64,000 nucleotides of DNA from Sphingobium naphthae. Its GTDB lineage: Bacteria; Pseudomonadota; Alphaproteobacteria; Sphingomonadales; Sphingomonadaceae. Positions 41,747-50,825 of the stretch are shown piece by piece; position 1 is the stretch's first letter; each line of letters begins with the position of its first letter. Both the position numbers and the translations under genes were made by a program. The notes beneath the pieces are model-generated. The model did no database searches. It was not told the DNA's origin and saw only the letters and a list, made by a program, of their open reading frames with translations. The DNA lies in the NCBI RefSeq assembly GCF_020782235.1, contig NZ_JAJGNO010000007.1:124001-188000 (forward strand). Direction: 5' to 3'.

Positions 41747-42574
41747 ATGACCGAATATATGACGATGACGGCCGATGCGCCGATTTCCCGATCGACCGCG
41801 ATCAAGCTGCATGATGAATCGGGCTTTGCCGGCATGCGCAAGGCGGGGCGGCTCGCGGCCGAGATACTCGACGCGCTGGTCCCCCATGTCGTGCCCGGCG
41901 TGACCACGGGCGAGCTGGACGACATCGTCCGCCGCATGACGCTGGAGGGCGGCGGCGTGCCCGCGACGCTTGGCTATCGCGGCTATACCCATAGCTGCTG
42001 CATCAGCCTGAACAATGTCATCTGCCACGGCATTCCCGGCGACACGAAGATCAAGGATGGCGACATCCTCAATATTGACGTGACGCCGCAGGTGGATGGC
42101 TGGCACGGCGATACCAGCCGCATGTATATTGCCGGCGACGCGTCGATCAAGGCGCGGCGGCTGGTCGACATCACCTATGAATGCCTGATGCTCGGCATCG
42201 AGCAGGCGAAGCCGGGCAATCATCTGGGTGACATCGGCCACGCCATTCAGCGCCATGCCGAAAAGCATCGCTATGGCGTGGTCCGCGATTTCTGCGGCCA
42301 TGGCCTCGGCCGTGTCTTCCACGACAGTCCGGAGGTCGTGCATATCGGCCGGCCCGGCACCGGGCCGGAACTGCGCCCCGGCATGTTCTTCACCATCGAG
42401 CCGATGATCAACATCGGCAAGCCCGACGTGCGGATGCTGGACGATGGCTGGACCGCGGTCACTCGCGATCGCAGCCTGTCGGCGCAGTTCGAACATAGCA
42501 TCGGCATTACCGAGACGGACTGCGAGATTTTCACCAAGAGCCCGGCTGGCCTCGACAGTCCGCCTTTTAGCTGA
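41747..42574 (+). CDS. map: Methionine aminopeptidase, type I
   Basis: Removes N-terminal Met from nascent proteins. Product of 275 aa with the pita-bread metal ligands: Asp in ILNIDVTPQVDGWHGDTSRMY (two Asp), His in FCGHGLGRVFHDSPEV, Glu in FTIEPMIN and Glu in QFEHSIGIT. The N-terminus MTEYMTMTADAP gives three possible ATGs; the first is used. It is followed by the nitrogen-regulated promoter region of glnB. Confidence 0.96.
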   Translation: MTEYMTMTADAPISRSTAIKLHDESGFAGMRKAGRLAAEILDALVPHVVPGVTTGELDDIVRRMTLEGGGVPATLGYRGYTHSCCISLNNVICHGIPGDTKIKDGDILNIDVTPQVDGWHGDTSRMYIAGDASIKARRLVDITYECLMLGIEQAKPGNHLGDIGHAIQRHAEKHRYGVVRDFCGHGLGRVFHDSPEVVHIGRPGTGPELRPGMFFTIEPMINIGKPDVRMLDDGWTAVTRDRSLSAQFEHSIGITETDCEIFTKSPAGLDSPPFS

Positions 42575-42583
42575 TGCGCGCAC

Positions 42584-42631
42584 TGCCCATTTATTGGGCA
42601 GCGCGACAGGAAATTGCCCGGAATCCGGGCA
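42584..42631. promoter_or_regulatory. Two NtrC-type binding sites
   Basis: Perfect palindromes TGCCCATTTATTGGGCA (42584-42600) and TGCCCGGAATCCGGGCA (42615-42631) both fit TGC-N11-GCA. Their centres are 31 bases apart, three helical turns, which favours cooperative binding of phosphorylated NtrC upstream of the sigma-54-like promoter. Confidence 0.7.
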
Positions 42632-42682
42632 ATATGGACAAAGATTGCTGCATCGCCGAAAGCAGTCCTAGCGATTCGCCAT

Positions 42683-42698
42683 TTGGCACGGTAATTGA
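42683..42698 (+). promoter_or_regulatory. Sigma-54-like promoter of glnB-glnA
   Basis: TTGGCACGGTAATTGA matches TTGGCACG-N4-TTGC with one mismatch in the -12 GC. Transcription would begin near 42710, about 100 bases before glnB. Two NtrC-type sites lie 50-100 bases upstream, the usual enhancer distance. Confidence 0.6.
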
Positions 42699-42807
42699 TT
42701 GCCAAGAGGGACGGACACCAGCCTTGCGGGGGCAGGAGGATCGTCGCTTGAGGAGAGGCATGGGGGCAACGCCCGCATGTCGGGCGAGCGTCATGGGTTG
42801 GGACTAA

Positions 42808-43152
<345 letters not shown>

Positions 43153-43196
43153 TCATGCGGCCGGGCCCGCGGGCGCCGGCCGGCCAGGCATCAACG

Positions 43197-43214
43197 ACCC
43201 CTTCGGGGGGTTTT
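43197..43214 (+). terminator. Small hairpin with T-run between glnB and glnA
   Basis: ACCCC-TTCGG-GGGGT followed by TTT. Short but terminator-like; it may give partial termination, lowering glnA relative to glnB, or simply be an intergenic hairpin. Confidence 0.4.
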
Positions 43215-43235
43215 CTGAAAGAAGGGCAAGTTCAT

Positions 43236-44648
43236 ATGGCCAACACGCCGAAAGACATCCTGAAGATGATCGAGGACAAGGAGATCGAATGGGTCGATCT
43301 TCGCTTCACCGATCCGAAGGGCAAGTGGCAGCACCTGACCATGGTGTCTTCGGTGCTGGGCGAGGATGAACTGACCGACGGCCTGATGTTTGACGGCTCC
43401 TCGATCGAGGGCTGGAAGGCGATCAACGAGTCGGACATGATCCTGAAGCCCGACCTCGACGCCGCCTATGTCGATCCGTTCAGCGCCACGCCGATGCTGA
43501 TCCTCTTCTGCGACATCGTCGAGCCGGACACGGGCGAACTCTACGCCCGCGACCCCCGCTCGACCGCCAAGCGCGCGGAAGCCTTCGTCAAGTCGGCTGG
43601 CTTCGGCGACACCGTCTATGTCGGTCCGGAAGCCGAATTCTTCATGTTCGACGATGTCCGCTTCAATTCGGACTATAGCGAATCCTTCTACAAGATCGAC
43701 GATATCGAACTGCCGACCAACAGCGGCAAGGAATATGAAGGCGGCAATCTCGGCCACCGTCCGCGCGCCAAGGGCGGCTATTTCCCCGTCGCGCCGGTCG
43801 ATCCGTGCACCGATATCCGCGCCGAGATGGTCACCACCATGCTCGAAATGGGCCTGCCCTGCGACAAGCATCACCATGAAGTCGCCGCTGCGCAGCACGA
43901 ACTGGGCCTGACCTTCGGCACGCTGGTGCAGACCGCCGACCGCATGCAGATCTACAAATATGTCGTGCAGATGGTCGCGCAGGCCTATGGCAAGACCGCG
44001 ACCTTCATGCCCAAGCCGATCGCGCAGGACAATGGCAGCGGCATGCACACCCACATGTCGATCTGGGAAGGCGGCAAGCCGCTCTTCGCCGGCGACGGCT
44101 ATGCGGGTCTGTCGGAAACCTGCCTCTACTTCATCGGCGGCGTCATCAAGCACGCCAAGGCGCTCAACGCCTTCACGAACCCGACTACCAACAGCTACAA
44201 GCGGCTGGTGCCCGGCTTTGAGGCGCCGGTGCTGCTCGCCTATTCGGCGCGCAACCGCTCGGCCTCCTGCCGCATCCCCTATGGCGCGGGCGCCAAGGCG
44301 AAGCGCGTGGAGTTCCGCTTCCCCGACGCGATGGCCAACCCCTATCTCTGCTACGCCGCGCTGCTGATGGCGGGCCTGGACGGCATCGAGAACAAGCTCC
44401 ATCCGGGCGCCGCGATGGACAAGAACCTCTACGACTTGCCGCCCGAGGAACTGAGCCAGGTGCCGACCGTCTGCGGTTCTCTGCGGGAAGCGCTGACCAG
44501 CCTGGAAGCCGATTACGAGTTCCTGCTGAAGGGCGACGTCTTCACCAAGGACCAGATCGAGGCCTATATCGAGCTCAAGTGGCCCGAAGTCTATCGCTGG
44601 GAAATGGCGCCGTCGCCGGTCGAATTCGACATGTATTACAGCGCCTGA
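43236..44648 (+). CDS. glnA: Glutamine synthetase, type I
   Basis: Dodecameric GSI (470 aa) making glutamine from glutamate and ammonia. Seen: [59 protein letters not shown], and the adenylylation tyrosine in [10 protein letters not shown]. The frame is open far upstream through glnB, but [15 protein letters not shown] is the family N-terminus; GAAGGG lies nine bases before ATG 43236. A strong terminator follows. Confidence 0.98.
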   Translation: MANTPKDILKMIEDKEIEWVDLRFTDPKGKWQHLTMVSSVLGEDELTDGLMFDGSSIEGWKAINESDMILKPDLDAAYVDPFSATPMLILFCDIVEPDTGELYARDPRSTAKRAEAFVKSAGFGDTVYVGPEAEFFMFDDVRFNSDYSESFYKIDDIELPTNSGKEYEGGNLGHRPRAKGGYFPVAPVDPCTDIRAEMVTTMLEMGLPCDKHHHEVAAAQHELGLTFGTLVQTADRMQIYKYVVQMVAQAYGKTATFMPKPIAQDNGSGMHTHMSIWEGGKPLFAGDGYAGLSETCLYFIGGVIKHAKALNAFTNPTTNSYKRLVPGFEAPVLLAYSARNRSASCRIPYGAGAKAKRVEFRFPDAMANPYLCYAALLMAGLDGIENKLHPGAAMDKNLYDLPPEELSQVPTVCGSLREALTSLEADYEFLLKGDVFTKDQIEAYIELKWPEVYRWEMAPSPVEFDMYYSA

Positions 44649-44674
44649 CCCCTTTCCCAGGCGTTGTGAAAAGA

Positions 44675-44707
44675 GGCCCGGCCGCGCAAGCGGTCGGGCT
44701 TTTTTTC
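44675..44707 (+). terminator. Rho-independent terminator after glnA
   Basis: GGCCCGGCCGC, GCAA loop, GCGGTCGGGCT followed by seven T (one G-T pair). Confidence 0.9.
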
Positions 44708-44774
44708 GCGTCTCAGTGATTGCTGCGGTGAGCAGTATAACTCATCGGCAAGCAATAGAGTTTATGGGGGCATC

Positions 44775-45899
44775 ATGAATAGAATCGGCCCTTGGAGTGC
44801 TTCACCACCTAATGGCAGCGGCAGGCACATCCGTCAGGCTGGCGTCGCTCGGGACGGCGCTTTCGTATTGCGAGGGCACATCCAACATCCGGTGGACGAC
44901 GACGGCATTTATCCCTGTCCACAGGCCGATCATGTCCGCATCTCACGAACCTTTGGAATGCGAATTGTCCGCTGCCGCGCCGAACGCGACATATCCGGGT
45001 TTGTCACAACCCAGGAATTTGGGGGCGAGGTGCATTTGCCCGAACAGGTCGCCTCGATCCTTAATCGCGCCTTCGCCGGGCGATTGAGACAACCGATCTC
45101 GATGCGGCTGCACCAGCAAATGGGCGAACTGGCGCACAGCACCAGCCCGGAGGGTCGGATCGACCAACCACTCAGCGATTGGTCGCTCGACATCGAGGAG
45201 AGGGATGACGATCTGTATGTCATCCTTTCCGCCACCTTGCATGGCGCGCATCTGGAGGAATGGCAGACGCGAACCGCAAATCATTGGGGACGGCAAACAG
45301 GAGCCCAATTGGTCATCCAGTTTACCATGGATGCCGTCACGCGTATCGCCTGTTTCGGTTATTACGCGCCCAGTCTGTCGACCAACGCCGTTGCCCCGAC
45401 GCCTTTGCCACCTCCCGCAACGTTAGCGGAATTGGATATCGCAACCGCTCCCGTCGGCACATTTACCCAGTGTGCGGTGGGACCCGATGGGCTGATATCC
45501 TTTCATGAGTCGCTCGAACTTGGCTTTCTGTATCTGACGCGGCTGTCGCACCCCGCGCGGACGGATGCAGGTTTTCTGCCATCCCACATGCACCATGTAT
45601 GGCCCAGGCTCTCCTTACGGGGCATCACCATGGCATCGATCCGCTTCTCTCTCCTGAACTGTCCGGCGATCCGCCTCACAGCCGAAGGCGATTGTGTCGG
45701 GGATCTGCAATATGCCGGCCCTGATGGATGGATGAGCAACCTTATCCAGTGGACAGCCGACATCAGACGGGACGAGGTGGGCCTGCATTTCGCCGTAGAG
45801 GCTAGGTCGTCGGAAGCATCGCGAACCCTGTCCTTTCGCCTCCCTTGGGAATTGCTGATCCTGCGCTATCCCGGCTTTCTGCCTCGCTCGCCACTTTGA
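44775..45899 (+). CDS. Unrecognised protein, possibly acquired
   Basis: Product of 374 aa with no signal peptide, membrane helix or motif that I know. It is rich in His, Pro and Trp, with segments such as HIQHPVDDDGIYPCPQADH, DWSLDIEERDDDLYVILSATLHG, and SHMHHVWPRLSL. Third-position GC is lower than in neighbouring genes (many -t and -a endings), which could mean recent acquisition. It lies alone between the glnA terminator and the convergent chpT gene. Confidence is in the gene being real, not in a role. Confidence 0.65.
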   Translation: MNRIGPWSASPPNGSGRHIRQAGVARDGAFVLRGHIQHPVDDDGIYPCPQADHVRISRTFGMRIVRCRAERDISGFVTTQEFGGEVHLPEQVASILNRAFAGRLRQPISMRLHQQMGELAHSTSPEGRIDQPLSDWSLDIEERDDDLYVILSATLHGAHLEEWQTRTANHWGRQTGAQLVIQFTMDAVTRIACFGYYAPSLSTNAVAPTPLPPPATLAELDIATAPVGTFTQCAVGPDGLISFHESLELGFLYLTRLSHPARTDAGFLPSHMHHVWPRLSLRGITMASIRFSLLNCPAIRLTAEGDCVGDLQYAGPDGWMSNLIQWTADIRRDEVGLHFAVEARSSEASRTLSFRLPWELLILRYPGFLPRSPL

Positions 45900-45912
45900 T
45901 CCATCGATAATC

Positions 45913-46560
45913 TCAGCCCGGGATCACCGCGCCGAACAGCAAGGTCGGCTCGCCTGCGGGGGACAGGACGATCTGGCCGCCCGCTTCCATCACCAGCTGG
46001 CGCACCATCCATGCCGCCGCCGTGCGCGAGGCCAGACCCTCGATCGGCAGCGTGCCGGCCAGCGCCGCGCGCAGGTCGGGATCGAGCACCAGCTTGGGCC
46101 CTTCGGCGCGCACCACGATTTCGGTCACGCCCGGCCGGCTTTCCGCGCCGATGTCGAGTTGTCCGCCGCGCACCAGCGCATCGCCGGCGATCAGCGCGAG
46201 GTTCAGCAGGATCTTCGCCGCCAGCTTGCCCAGCATCTGTTCATCGACCATCCAGCCGACCTTGACTCGGCCAGATCCGGCGAACATCCCCTCGATCGCG
46301 ACCTTCGCTTCGTGCGGCGGCACCGCTTCGCCAAAGCCGCCGGCCGACCCGAAGGCGAGGCGGAAGAATTTGAGCTTGTTGGCCGAGGTCCGCGCGCTGT
46401 CGCCCAGCAAGTCCAGGCAGCGCTCGCGCATCGCGGGATCGGTCTCGTCCGCCATCAGCTCCAGCCCGTTATTGAGCGCGCCGACCGGGCTCAGCAGGTC
46501 GTGGCACAGGCGCGAGCAGAGAAGGCTGGCAAATTCGATGCTGTCGGTCGGGTTGGTCAT
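45913..46560 (-). CDS. chpT: ChpT-type histidine phosphotransferase
   Basis: Phosphotransfer protein of 215 aa that in Caulobacter passes phosphate from CckA to CtrA and CpdR. Seen: the DHp-like helix FASLLCSRLCHDLLSPVGALNNGLEL with phospho-His near residue 20, helix SARTSANKLKFFRLAFG, and a degenerate ATPase-like C-terminal half (WMVRQLVMEAGGQI). The start at MTNPTDSIEF matches relatives; six more upstream codons are open. Confidence 0.92.
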   Translation of the reverse strand: MTNPTDSIEFASLLCSRLCHDLLSPVGALNNGLELMADETDPAMRERCLDLLGDSARTSANKLKFFRLAFGSAGGFGEAVPPHEAKVAIEGMFAGSGRVKVGWMVDEQMLGKLAAKILLNLALIAGDALVRGGQLDIGAESRPGVTEIVVRAEGPKLVLDPDLRAALAGTLPIEGLASRTAAAWMVRQLVMEAGGQIVLSPAGEPTLLFGAVIPG

Positions 46561-46648
46561 GCGGATGCGGATCGCCAATCAAAACGGGGGATATGCGGCT
46601 AATGCGCCGCCCGGTGCCGCGATGCAAGCCCGGCTCGCCGCCTTTCCT

Positions 46649-47050
46649 TCACCTTGCGTCGAGCATCGCTTCGGTGAAGCGGACCGCCCCGTCAGCGCCG
46701 GGGCCCGCGATCCACGCGCGCATGTCGTCGCCCGCGACGATCAGCCAGAGCGTGCCATCGGGCGCCGCGCACGCCGCGTCCGTGGGTGATGGCGCAGCGA
46801 CGCCGGAGGGATGGGAATGATAATGGCCGATCACCGCCGGCCCGCCTGCGCGCGCTGCGCGGTGGGCGGCGATCAGCGTGGCGGGGTCCAGTTCGAAATG
46901 GCGCGCGGGATCGGACGCGACATTGGCGGCGGGCAGGATCGCATCGATCCGCCGCCCCGCGCCCAACAGCAGGCCGCAGACTTCATTGCTTTCGGCCACG
47001 CACAAGGCCCTGATTTGTTCCAGCACAGCACTTGTTATTTCAACCTTCAT
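46649..47050 (-). CDS. JAMM/MPN-domain metallopeptidase
   Basis: Small (133 aa) Mov34/MPN/PAD-1 type protein. The zinc-isopeptidase signature is complete: upstream Glu in ESNEVCGLLLG, then HYHSHPSGVAAPSPTD (H-x-H-P-S-G ... S-x2-D). Bacterial members remove ubiquitin-like or sulfur-carrier tails, or act on peptides; no partner such as a ThiS/MoaD gene lies next to it here. It is divergent from rluD with 17 bases between start codons, so the promoters must overlap. Confidence 0.88.
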   Translation of the reverse strand: MKVEITSAVLEQIRALCVAESNEVCGLLLGAGRRIDAILPAANVASDPARHFELDPATLIAAHRAARAGGPAVIGHYHSHPSGVAAPSPTDAACAAPDGTLWLIVAGDDMRAWIAGPGADGAVRFTEAMLDAR

Positions 47051-47067
47051 TCCTATGTCCCTAGTCC

Positions 47068-48021
47068 ATGGTCCCGGGGGATTCCATCATCGAAGCGACG
47101 ATCGGCGAGGCGCAGCACGGGCTGCGGCTGGATCGCGCGCTTGCGGACCTTTTGCCCGACCTGTCGCGCGAGCGGCTGAAGGCGCTGATCGGCGAGGGCC
47201 AAGTCCGCTCTTCGGGCGGCGGCAAGCTGACCGGATCGATGAAGGTCGCCGAGGGCCAGCAATTCGCCATCACCCTACCCGCTCCCGCGCCACTCGACAC
47301 GGTGGCGCAGGATATTCCGCTGACGATCGTGCATGAGGATCCGGACCTGATCGTCGTAGACAAGCCCGCGGGCCTGGTCGTCCACCCGGCCGCCGGCAAT
47401 CTGGACGGCACGCTGGTCAACGCGCTGCTGCACCATTGCGCCGGGGAATTGTCCGGCATCGGCGGCGTGGCGCGTCCCGGCATCGTTCATCGCATCGACA
47501 AGGATACATCCGGGCTGCTGGTCGTTGCAAAGACCGACAAAGCTCATGAAGGGCTGGCCCGGCAATTCAAGGATCATAGTATCGATCGCGCCTATGCGGC
47601 GATCGCCTATGGCCATCCGGTGCCGGCAGCGGGCACGGTGGACAGCTGGATCGGGCGGTCCGACGCCGATCGAAAGAAAATGGCGGTTCATCGGGAAGGA
47701 CGCGGCAAACATGCCGTCACCCATTATCGCACGATGGAGCGTCTGCGCGGCGCGGCGCTGATGGAATGCCGGTTGGAAACTGGCCGAACGCATCAGGTCC
47801 GCGTCCACATGGCGCATATCGGCCACCCCTTGATCGGGGACCCGGTTTACGGTAGAGAGAGAAAAGGTTTCAAATCAATACTGGAAACGCTGAGTTTCAA
47901 ACGGCAGGCATTGCACGCCAAAACGCTGGGGTTCATACATCCGGTGACGGAAAAACCTCTCACGTTCCATAGCGCACTGCCTACCGATATGCAGGAACTG
48001 TTAAGCGCGCTCCACGTATAG
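47068..48021 (+). CDS. rluD: 23S rRNA pseudouridine synthase RluD-type
   Basis: Isomerises uridines in helix 69 of 23S rRNA. Product of 317 aa: N-terminal S4 domain (RLDRALADLLPDLSRERLKALIGEGQV), then the RluA/RluD catalytic domain with VVDKPAGLVVHPA, active-site Asp in HRIDKDTSGLLVVAKTD, and LETGRTHQVRVHMAHIGHPLIGDPVYG. It precedes rpoH, an order conserved in alphaproteobacteria. Confidence 0.94.
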   Translation: MVPGDSIIEATIGEAQHGLRLDRALADLLPDLSRERLKALIGEGQVRSSGGGKLTGSMKVAEGQQFAITLPAPAPLDTVAQDIPLTIVHEDPDLIVVDKPAGLVVHPAAGNLDGTLVNALLHHCAGELSGIGGVARPGIVHRIDKDTSGLLVVAKTDKAHEGLARQFKDHSIDRAYAAIAYGHPVPAAGTVDSWIGRSDADRKKMAVHREGRGKHAVTHYRTMERLRGAALMECRLETGRTHQVRVHMAHIGHPLIGDPVYGRERKGFKSILETLSFKRQALHAKTLGFIHPVTEKPLTFHSALPTDMQELLSALHV

Positions 48022-48096
48022 GTTTCAACATATTTGCGACGGCGCCTGAGACGCCTCTTCTGGGTCCCGCCGCGCATGAAAGGGAAAGGTGACGAC

Positions 48097-49008
48097 ATGG
48101 CCAAGAGCAATGTCCCCGCGGTTCCGGCGCTGGGCGGTGAAGCCAGCCTCAACCGCTATCTGTCTGAGATCCGCAAGTTTCCGCTGCTCACGCCCGAGCA
48201 GGAATATATGCTGGCGAAGCGCTATCAGGAGCATCAGGACCCTGAGGCGGCGGCGCAGCTGGTGACGTCGCATCTGCGCCTGGTGGCCAAGATCGCGATG
48301 GGCTATCGCGGCTACGGCCTGCCGGTCAGCGAACTGATCAGCGAAGGCAATATCGGCCTGATGCAGGGCGTGAAGAAGTTCGAGGCCGATCGCGGCTTCC
48401 GCCTGGCGACCTACGCCATGTGGTGGATTCGCGCGTCGATCCAGGAATTCATCCTGCGGTCGTGGAGCCTGGTCAAGATGGGCACCACGGCGGCGCAGAA
48501 GAAGCTGTTCTTCAACCTGCGTCGGATGAAGAACAATATCGAGGCGTTCGAGGATGGCGACCTGCGTCCCGAGGACGTGACCAAGATCGCGACCGATCTG
48601 GGCGTCAGCGAGGACGATGTCATCTCGATGAACCGCCGCATGGCGATGGGCGGCGACACGTCGCTCAACGTGCCGATGCGCGAGGATGGCGAAGGCCAGT
48701 GGCAGGATTGGCTGGCCGACACCGATCCGCTGCAGGACGAGCGCGTGGCCGACGAACAGGAAAAGGTGCTGCGCCACGACATGCTGGTCGAGGCGATGGA
48801 CGATTTGAATGATCGCGAAAAGCATATCCTGGCCGAGCGGCGCCTGGCCGAGGAGCCCAAGACCCTGGAAGAATTGTCCCAGGTCTATGGCGTCAGCCGC
48901 GAGCGCGTTCGCCAGATCGAGGTGCGCGCGTTCGAGAAGCTGCAGAAGGCGATGATGCGCATCGCGGGGGGCCGGCTCGACAAGATGGCGCGGCTCGCCA
49001 GCGCCTGA
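48097..49008 (+). CDS. rpoH: RNA polymerase sigma factor RpoH (sigma-32)
   Basis: Heat-shock sigma factor of 303 aa. Region 2 (LVTSHLRLVAKIAMGYRGYG, ATYAMWWIRASIQEFILRSWSLVK), the RpoH box QKKLFFNLRRMK that marks the family, and region 4 (TLEELSQVYGVSRERVRQIEVRAFEKL). AAAGGTGA precedes ATG 48097; an upstream ATG at 48076 is less well placed. No clear RNA thermometer or sigma-32 promoter was found by eye in the 75 bases after rluD. Confidence 0.96.
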   Translation: MAKSNVPAVPALGGEASLNRYLSEIRKFPLLTPEQEYMLAKRYQEHQDPEAAAQLVTSHLRLVAKIAMGYRGYGLPVSELISEGNIGLMQGVKKFEADRGFRLATYAMWWIRASIQEFILRSWSLVKMGTTAAQKKLFFNLRRMKNNIEAFEDGDLRPEDVTKIATDLGVSEDDVISMNRRMAMGGDTSLNVPMREDGEGQWQDWLADTDPLQDERVADEQEKVLRHDMLVEAMDDLNDREKHILAERRLAEEPKTLEELSQVYGVSRERVRQIEVRAFEKLQKAMMRIAGGRLDKMARLASA

Positions 49009-49029
49009 TCCCTACCCCTTCCCAAGCAG

Positions 49030-49059
49030 AAAGCCCCGGAGCAATCCGGGGCTTTTTTT
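49030..49059 (+). terminator. Rho-independent terminator after rpoH
   Basis: AAAGCCCCGGA, GCAA loop, TCCGGGGCTTTTTTT: perfect 11-bp stem and T-run. Confidence 0.92.
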
Positions 49060-49218
49060 GTGCGCTCGCCCCACCCGGCGGTCGGGGCTTGCTGCCCATG
49101 TTCCGCCTGATAGAGCGGTCGCATCATCGCGCTGGCGGGGGTGATGGGGTGCAGGCGGGTGGCGCTGCGCCCTGGATTGCGTCATCCTGTGGCCCTCATG
49201 ACTGAAGGAGCCGCCACC

Positions 49219-49851
49219 ATGCCCCTCGACCTCATCTTCTACACCAATCCCATGTCGCGCGGGCAGATCGCCCGCTGGATGCTGGAGGAGGTCGGCGAAG
49301 TCTATGAAAGCGTCATCCTTGACTATGGCGAGGCGGGCATGAAGTCCGCCGACTATCGCGCCGTCAACCCGATGGGCAAGGTTCCCGCCATCGTTCATCG
49401 CGGCCAGGTCGTCACCGAATGCGCGGCGATATGCGCTTATCTGGCCGATGCCTTCCCGGCCGCCAACCTGGCGCCGCCGCCCGACCAGCGCCATGCCTAT
49501 TATCGCTGGCTCTTCTTCGCCGCCGGTCCGGTGGAGGCCGCAGTCACCAACAAGGCGCTGGGCTTCATCGTGCCGGAAGGACGCGAGCGCTCGGCGGGCT
49601 ATGGCAGTTTCGACGACACGATCGACGCGCTGGAAACGGCCGTAGCGGGGGATCAGTGGATTTGCGGCGAGCAATTCACCGCCGCGGACGTCTATGTCGG
49701 CTCGCAGATCGACTGGGGTCTCACCTTCAAATCCATCCCCTCCCGCCCCCGCTTCGAAGCCTATGTCGCGCGACTGCGCGATCGACCCGCCTACAAGCGG
49801 CAGAAGGAGATCGATAACGGGCTGATCGCGCAGATGCAGAAGCCGGAGTAG
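49219..49851 (+). CDS. Glutathione S-transferase family protein
   Basis: Cytosolic GST-fold protein (210 aa): N-terminal thioredoxin-like domain (LIFYTNPMSRGQIARWMLEEVG, NPMGKVPAIVHRGQVVTECAAICAYLAD) and an all-helical C-terminal domain ending FEAYVARLRDRPAYKR. Ser in NPMSRG is the likely catalytic residue. AAGGAG lies eight bases before ATG 49219; earlier in-frame ATGs lack one. Substrate unknown. Confidence 0.92.
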   Translation: MPLDLIFYTNPMSRGQIARWMLEEVGEVYESVILDYGEAGMKSADYRAVNPMGKVPAIVHRGQVVTECAAICAYLADAFPAANLAPPPDQRHAYYRWLFFAAGPVEAAVTNKALGFIVPEGRERSAGYGSFDDTIDALETAVAGDQWICGEQFTAADVYVGSQIDWGLTFKSIPSRPRFEAYVARLRDRPAYKRQKEIDNGLIAQMQKPE

Positions 49852-49910
49852 GCGCGAGGGCCTCCGTTCGCCGGCCGCGCGCGAAGCCGTCGATGCGCAC
49901 GGCATAGCAA

Positions 49911-49941
49911 AAGGCCCGGCGGGACGATCCCGCCGGGCCTT
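49911..49941. terminator. Bidirectional rho-independent terminator
   Basis: AAGGCCCGGCGGGA and TCCCGCCGGGCCTT, 14-bp perfect arms with a CGA loop, between convergent GST and BI-1 genes. Confidence 0.85.
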
Positions 49942-49965
49942 GCCTATCTCGCCTGAAGACCGCGA

Positions 49966-50703
49966 TCAGTCGCGGCTGCCGCCCATGAAGCGCAGCAGGA
50001 ACAGGAACATGTTGATGAAGTCGAGATAGAGGTTCAGCGCGCCCATCACGACCGACTTGCCCATCATGTCCGTGCCCGCGACATGCGCGTAGATGCTCTT
50101 GATCTTCTGCGTGTCATAGGCGGTGAGGCCCGCGAAGAGCAGCACGCCCAGGAAGCTGATCACCAGATCCATCGCGCTGGAGCGCAGGAACAGGTTGATG
50201 AGGCTGGCCACCAGCAGGCCAACGACGCCCATGATCAGGAAGGTGCCGAAGCCCGACAGATCCTTCTTGGTCGTGTAGCCCCACAGGCTGAGGCCCGCAA
50301 AGGCGGCAGCGGTCGCGAAGAAGGTCTGCGCGATCGACGTGCCGGTATAGACCAGGAAGATCGACGAGAGCGACAGGCCCATCACCGCGGCATAGGCCCA
50401 GTAGAGCGCCTGCGCGGTCACCGTCGACAGCCGGTTGATGCCGAAGCTCAGGACCATCACGAACGCCAGCGGCGCGAACATGATGATATATTTGAGGAGG
50501 CCGGGGCCAGCGAGGATCTGGTAGGCGAGGCCGCTCGACGCGAACAGCAGCGCGACGATGCCGGTGAGCAGCACGCCGCTCGCCATATAATTATAGACGG
50601 AAAGCATGTAGCGGCGCAGCCCGGCGTCGAACGCCTCGCCGCGTGCGGTGGTGGCGTTGCCATAACCCGCAACGCCGGAACGGGGGTCGGACCAGTTGGC
50701 CAT
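49966..50703 (-). CDS. Bax inhibitor-1/YccA family membrane protein
   Basis: Seven-helix inner-membrane protein of 245 aa. Hydrophobic segments run from about residue 40 to the end; family features are SGVLLTGIVAL, the conserved FAGLTAYDTQKIKSIY near helix 6 with the Asp pair region, and ALNLYLDFINMFLFLLRFMG at the C-terminus. Relatives are pH-sensitive calcium leak channels or FtsH modulators. AAGGAG lies nine bases before ATG 50703, fixing the start. Confidence 0.93.
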   Translation of the reverse strand: MANWSDPRSGVAGYGNATTARGEAFDAGLRRYMLSVYNYMASGVLLTGIVALLFASSGLAYQILAGPGLLKYIIMFAPLAFVMVLSFGINRLSTVTAQALYWAYAAVMGLSLSSIFLVYTGTSIAQTFFATAAAFAGLSLWGYTTKKDLSGFGTFLIMGVVGLLVASLINLFLRSSAMDLVISFLGVLLFAGLTAYDTQKIKSIYAHVAGTDMMGKSVVMGALNLYLDFINMFLFLLRFMGGSRD

Positions 50704-50825
50704 GAAAATCATCTCCTTTGCCGGCATGGTTCGCCGGTGCCTTCATTATCGGCGCTTCGGCCCGCGACTTCAAGCCAAACCGGATCGGCCATGGCACATT
50801 GACGGGACTCATCTATATCGGACCC

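Noticed and set aside
48022..48096. RNA thermometer in the rpoH leader
   Set aside because: By eye no stem clearly pairs the AAAGGTGA ribosome site; a folding calculation would be needed.
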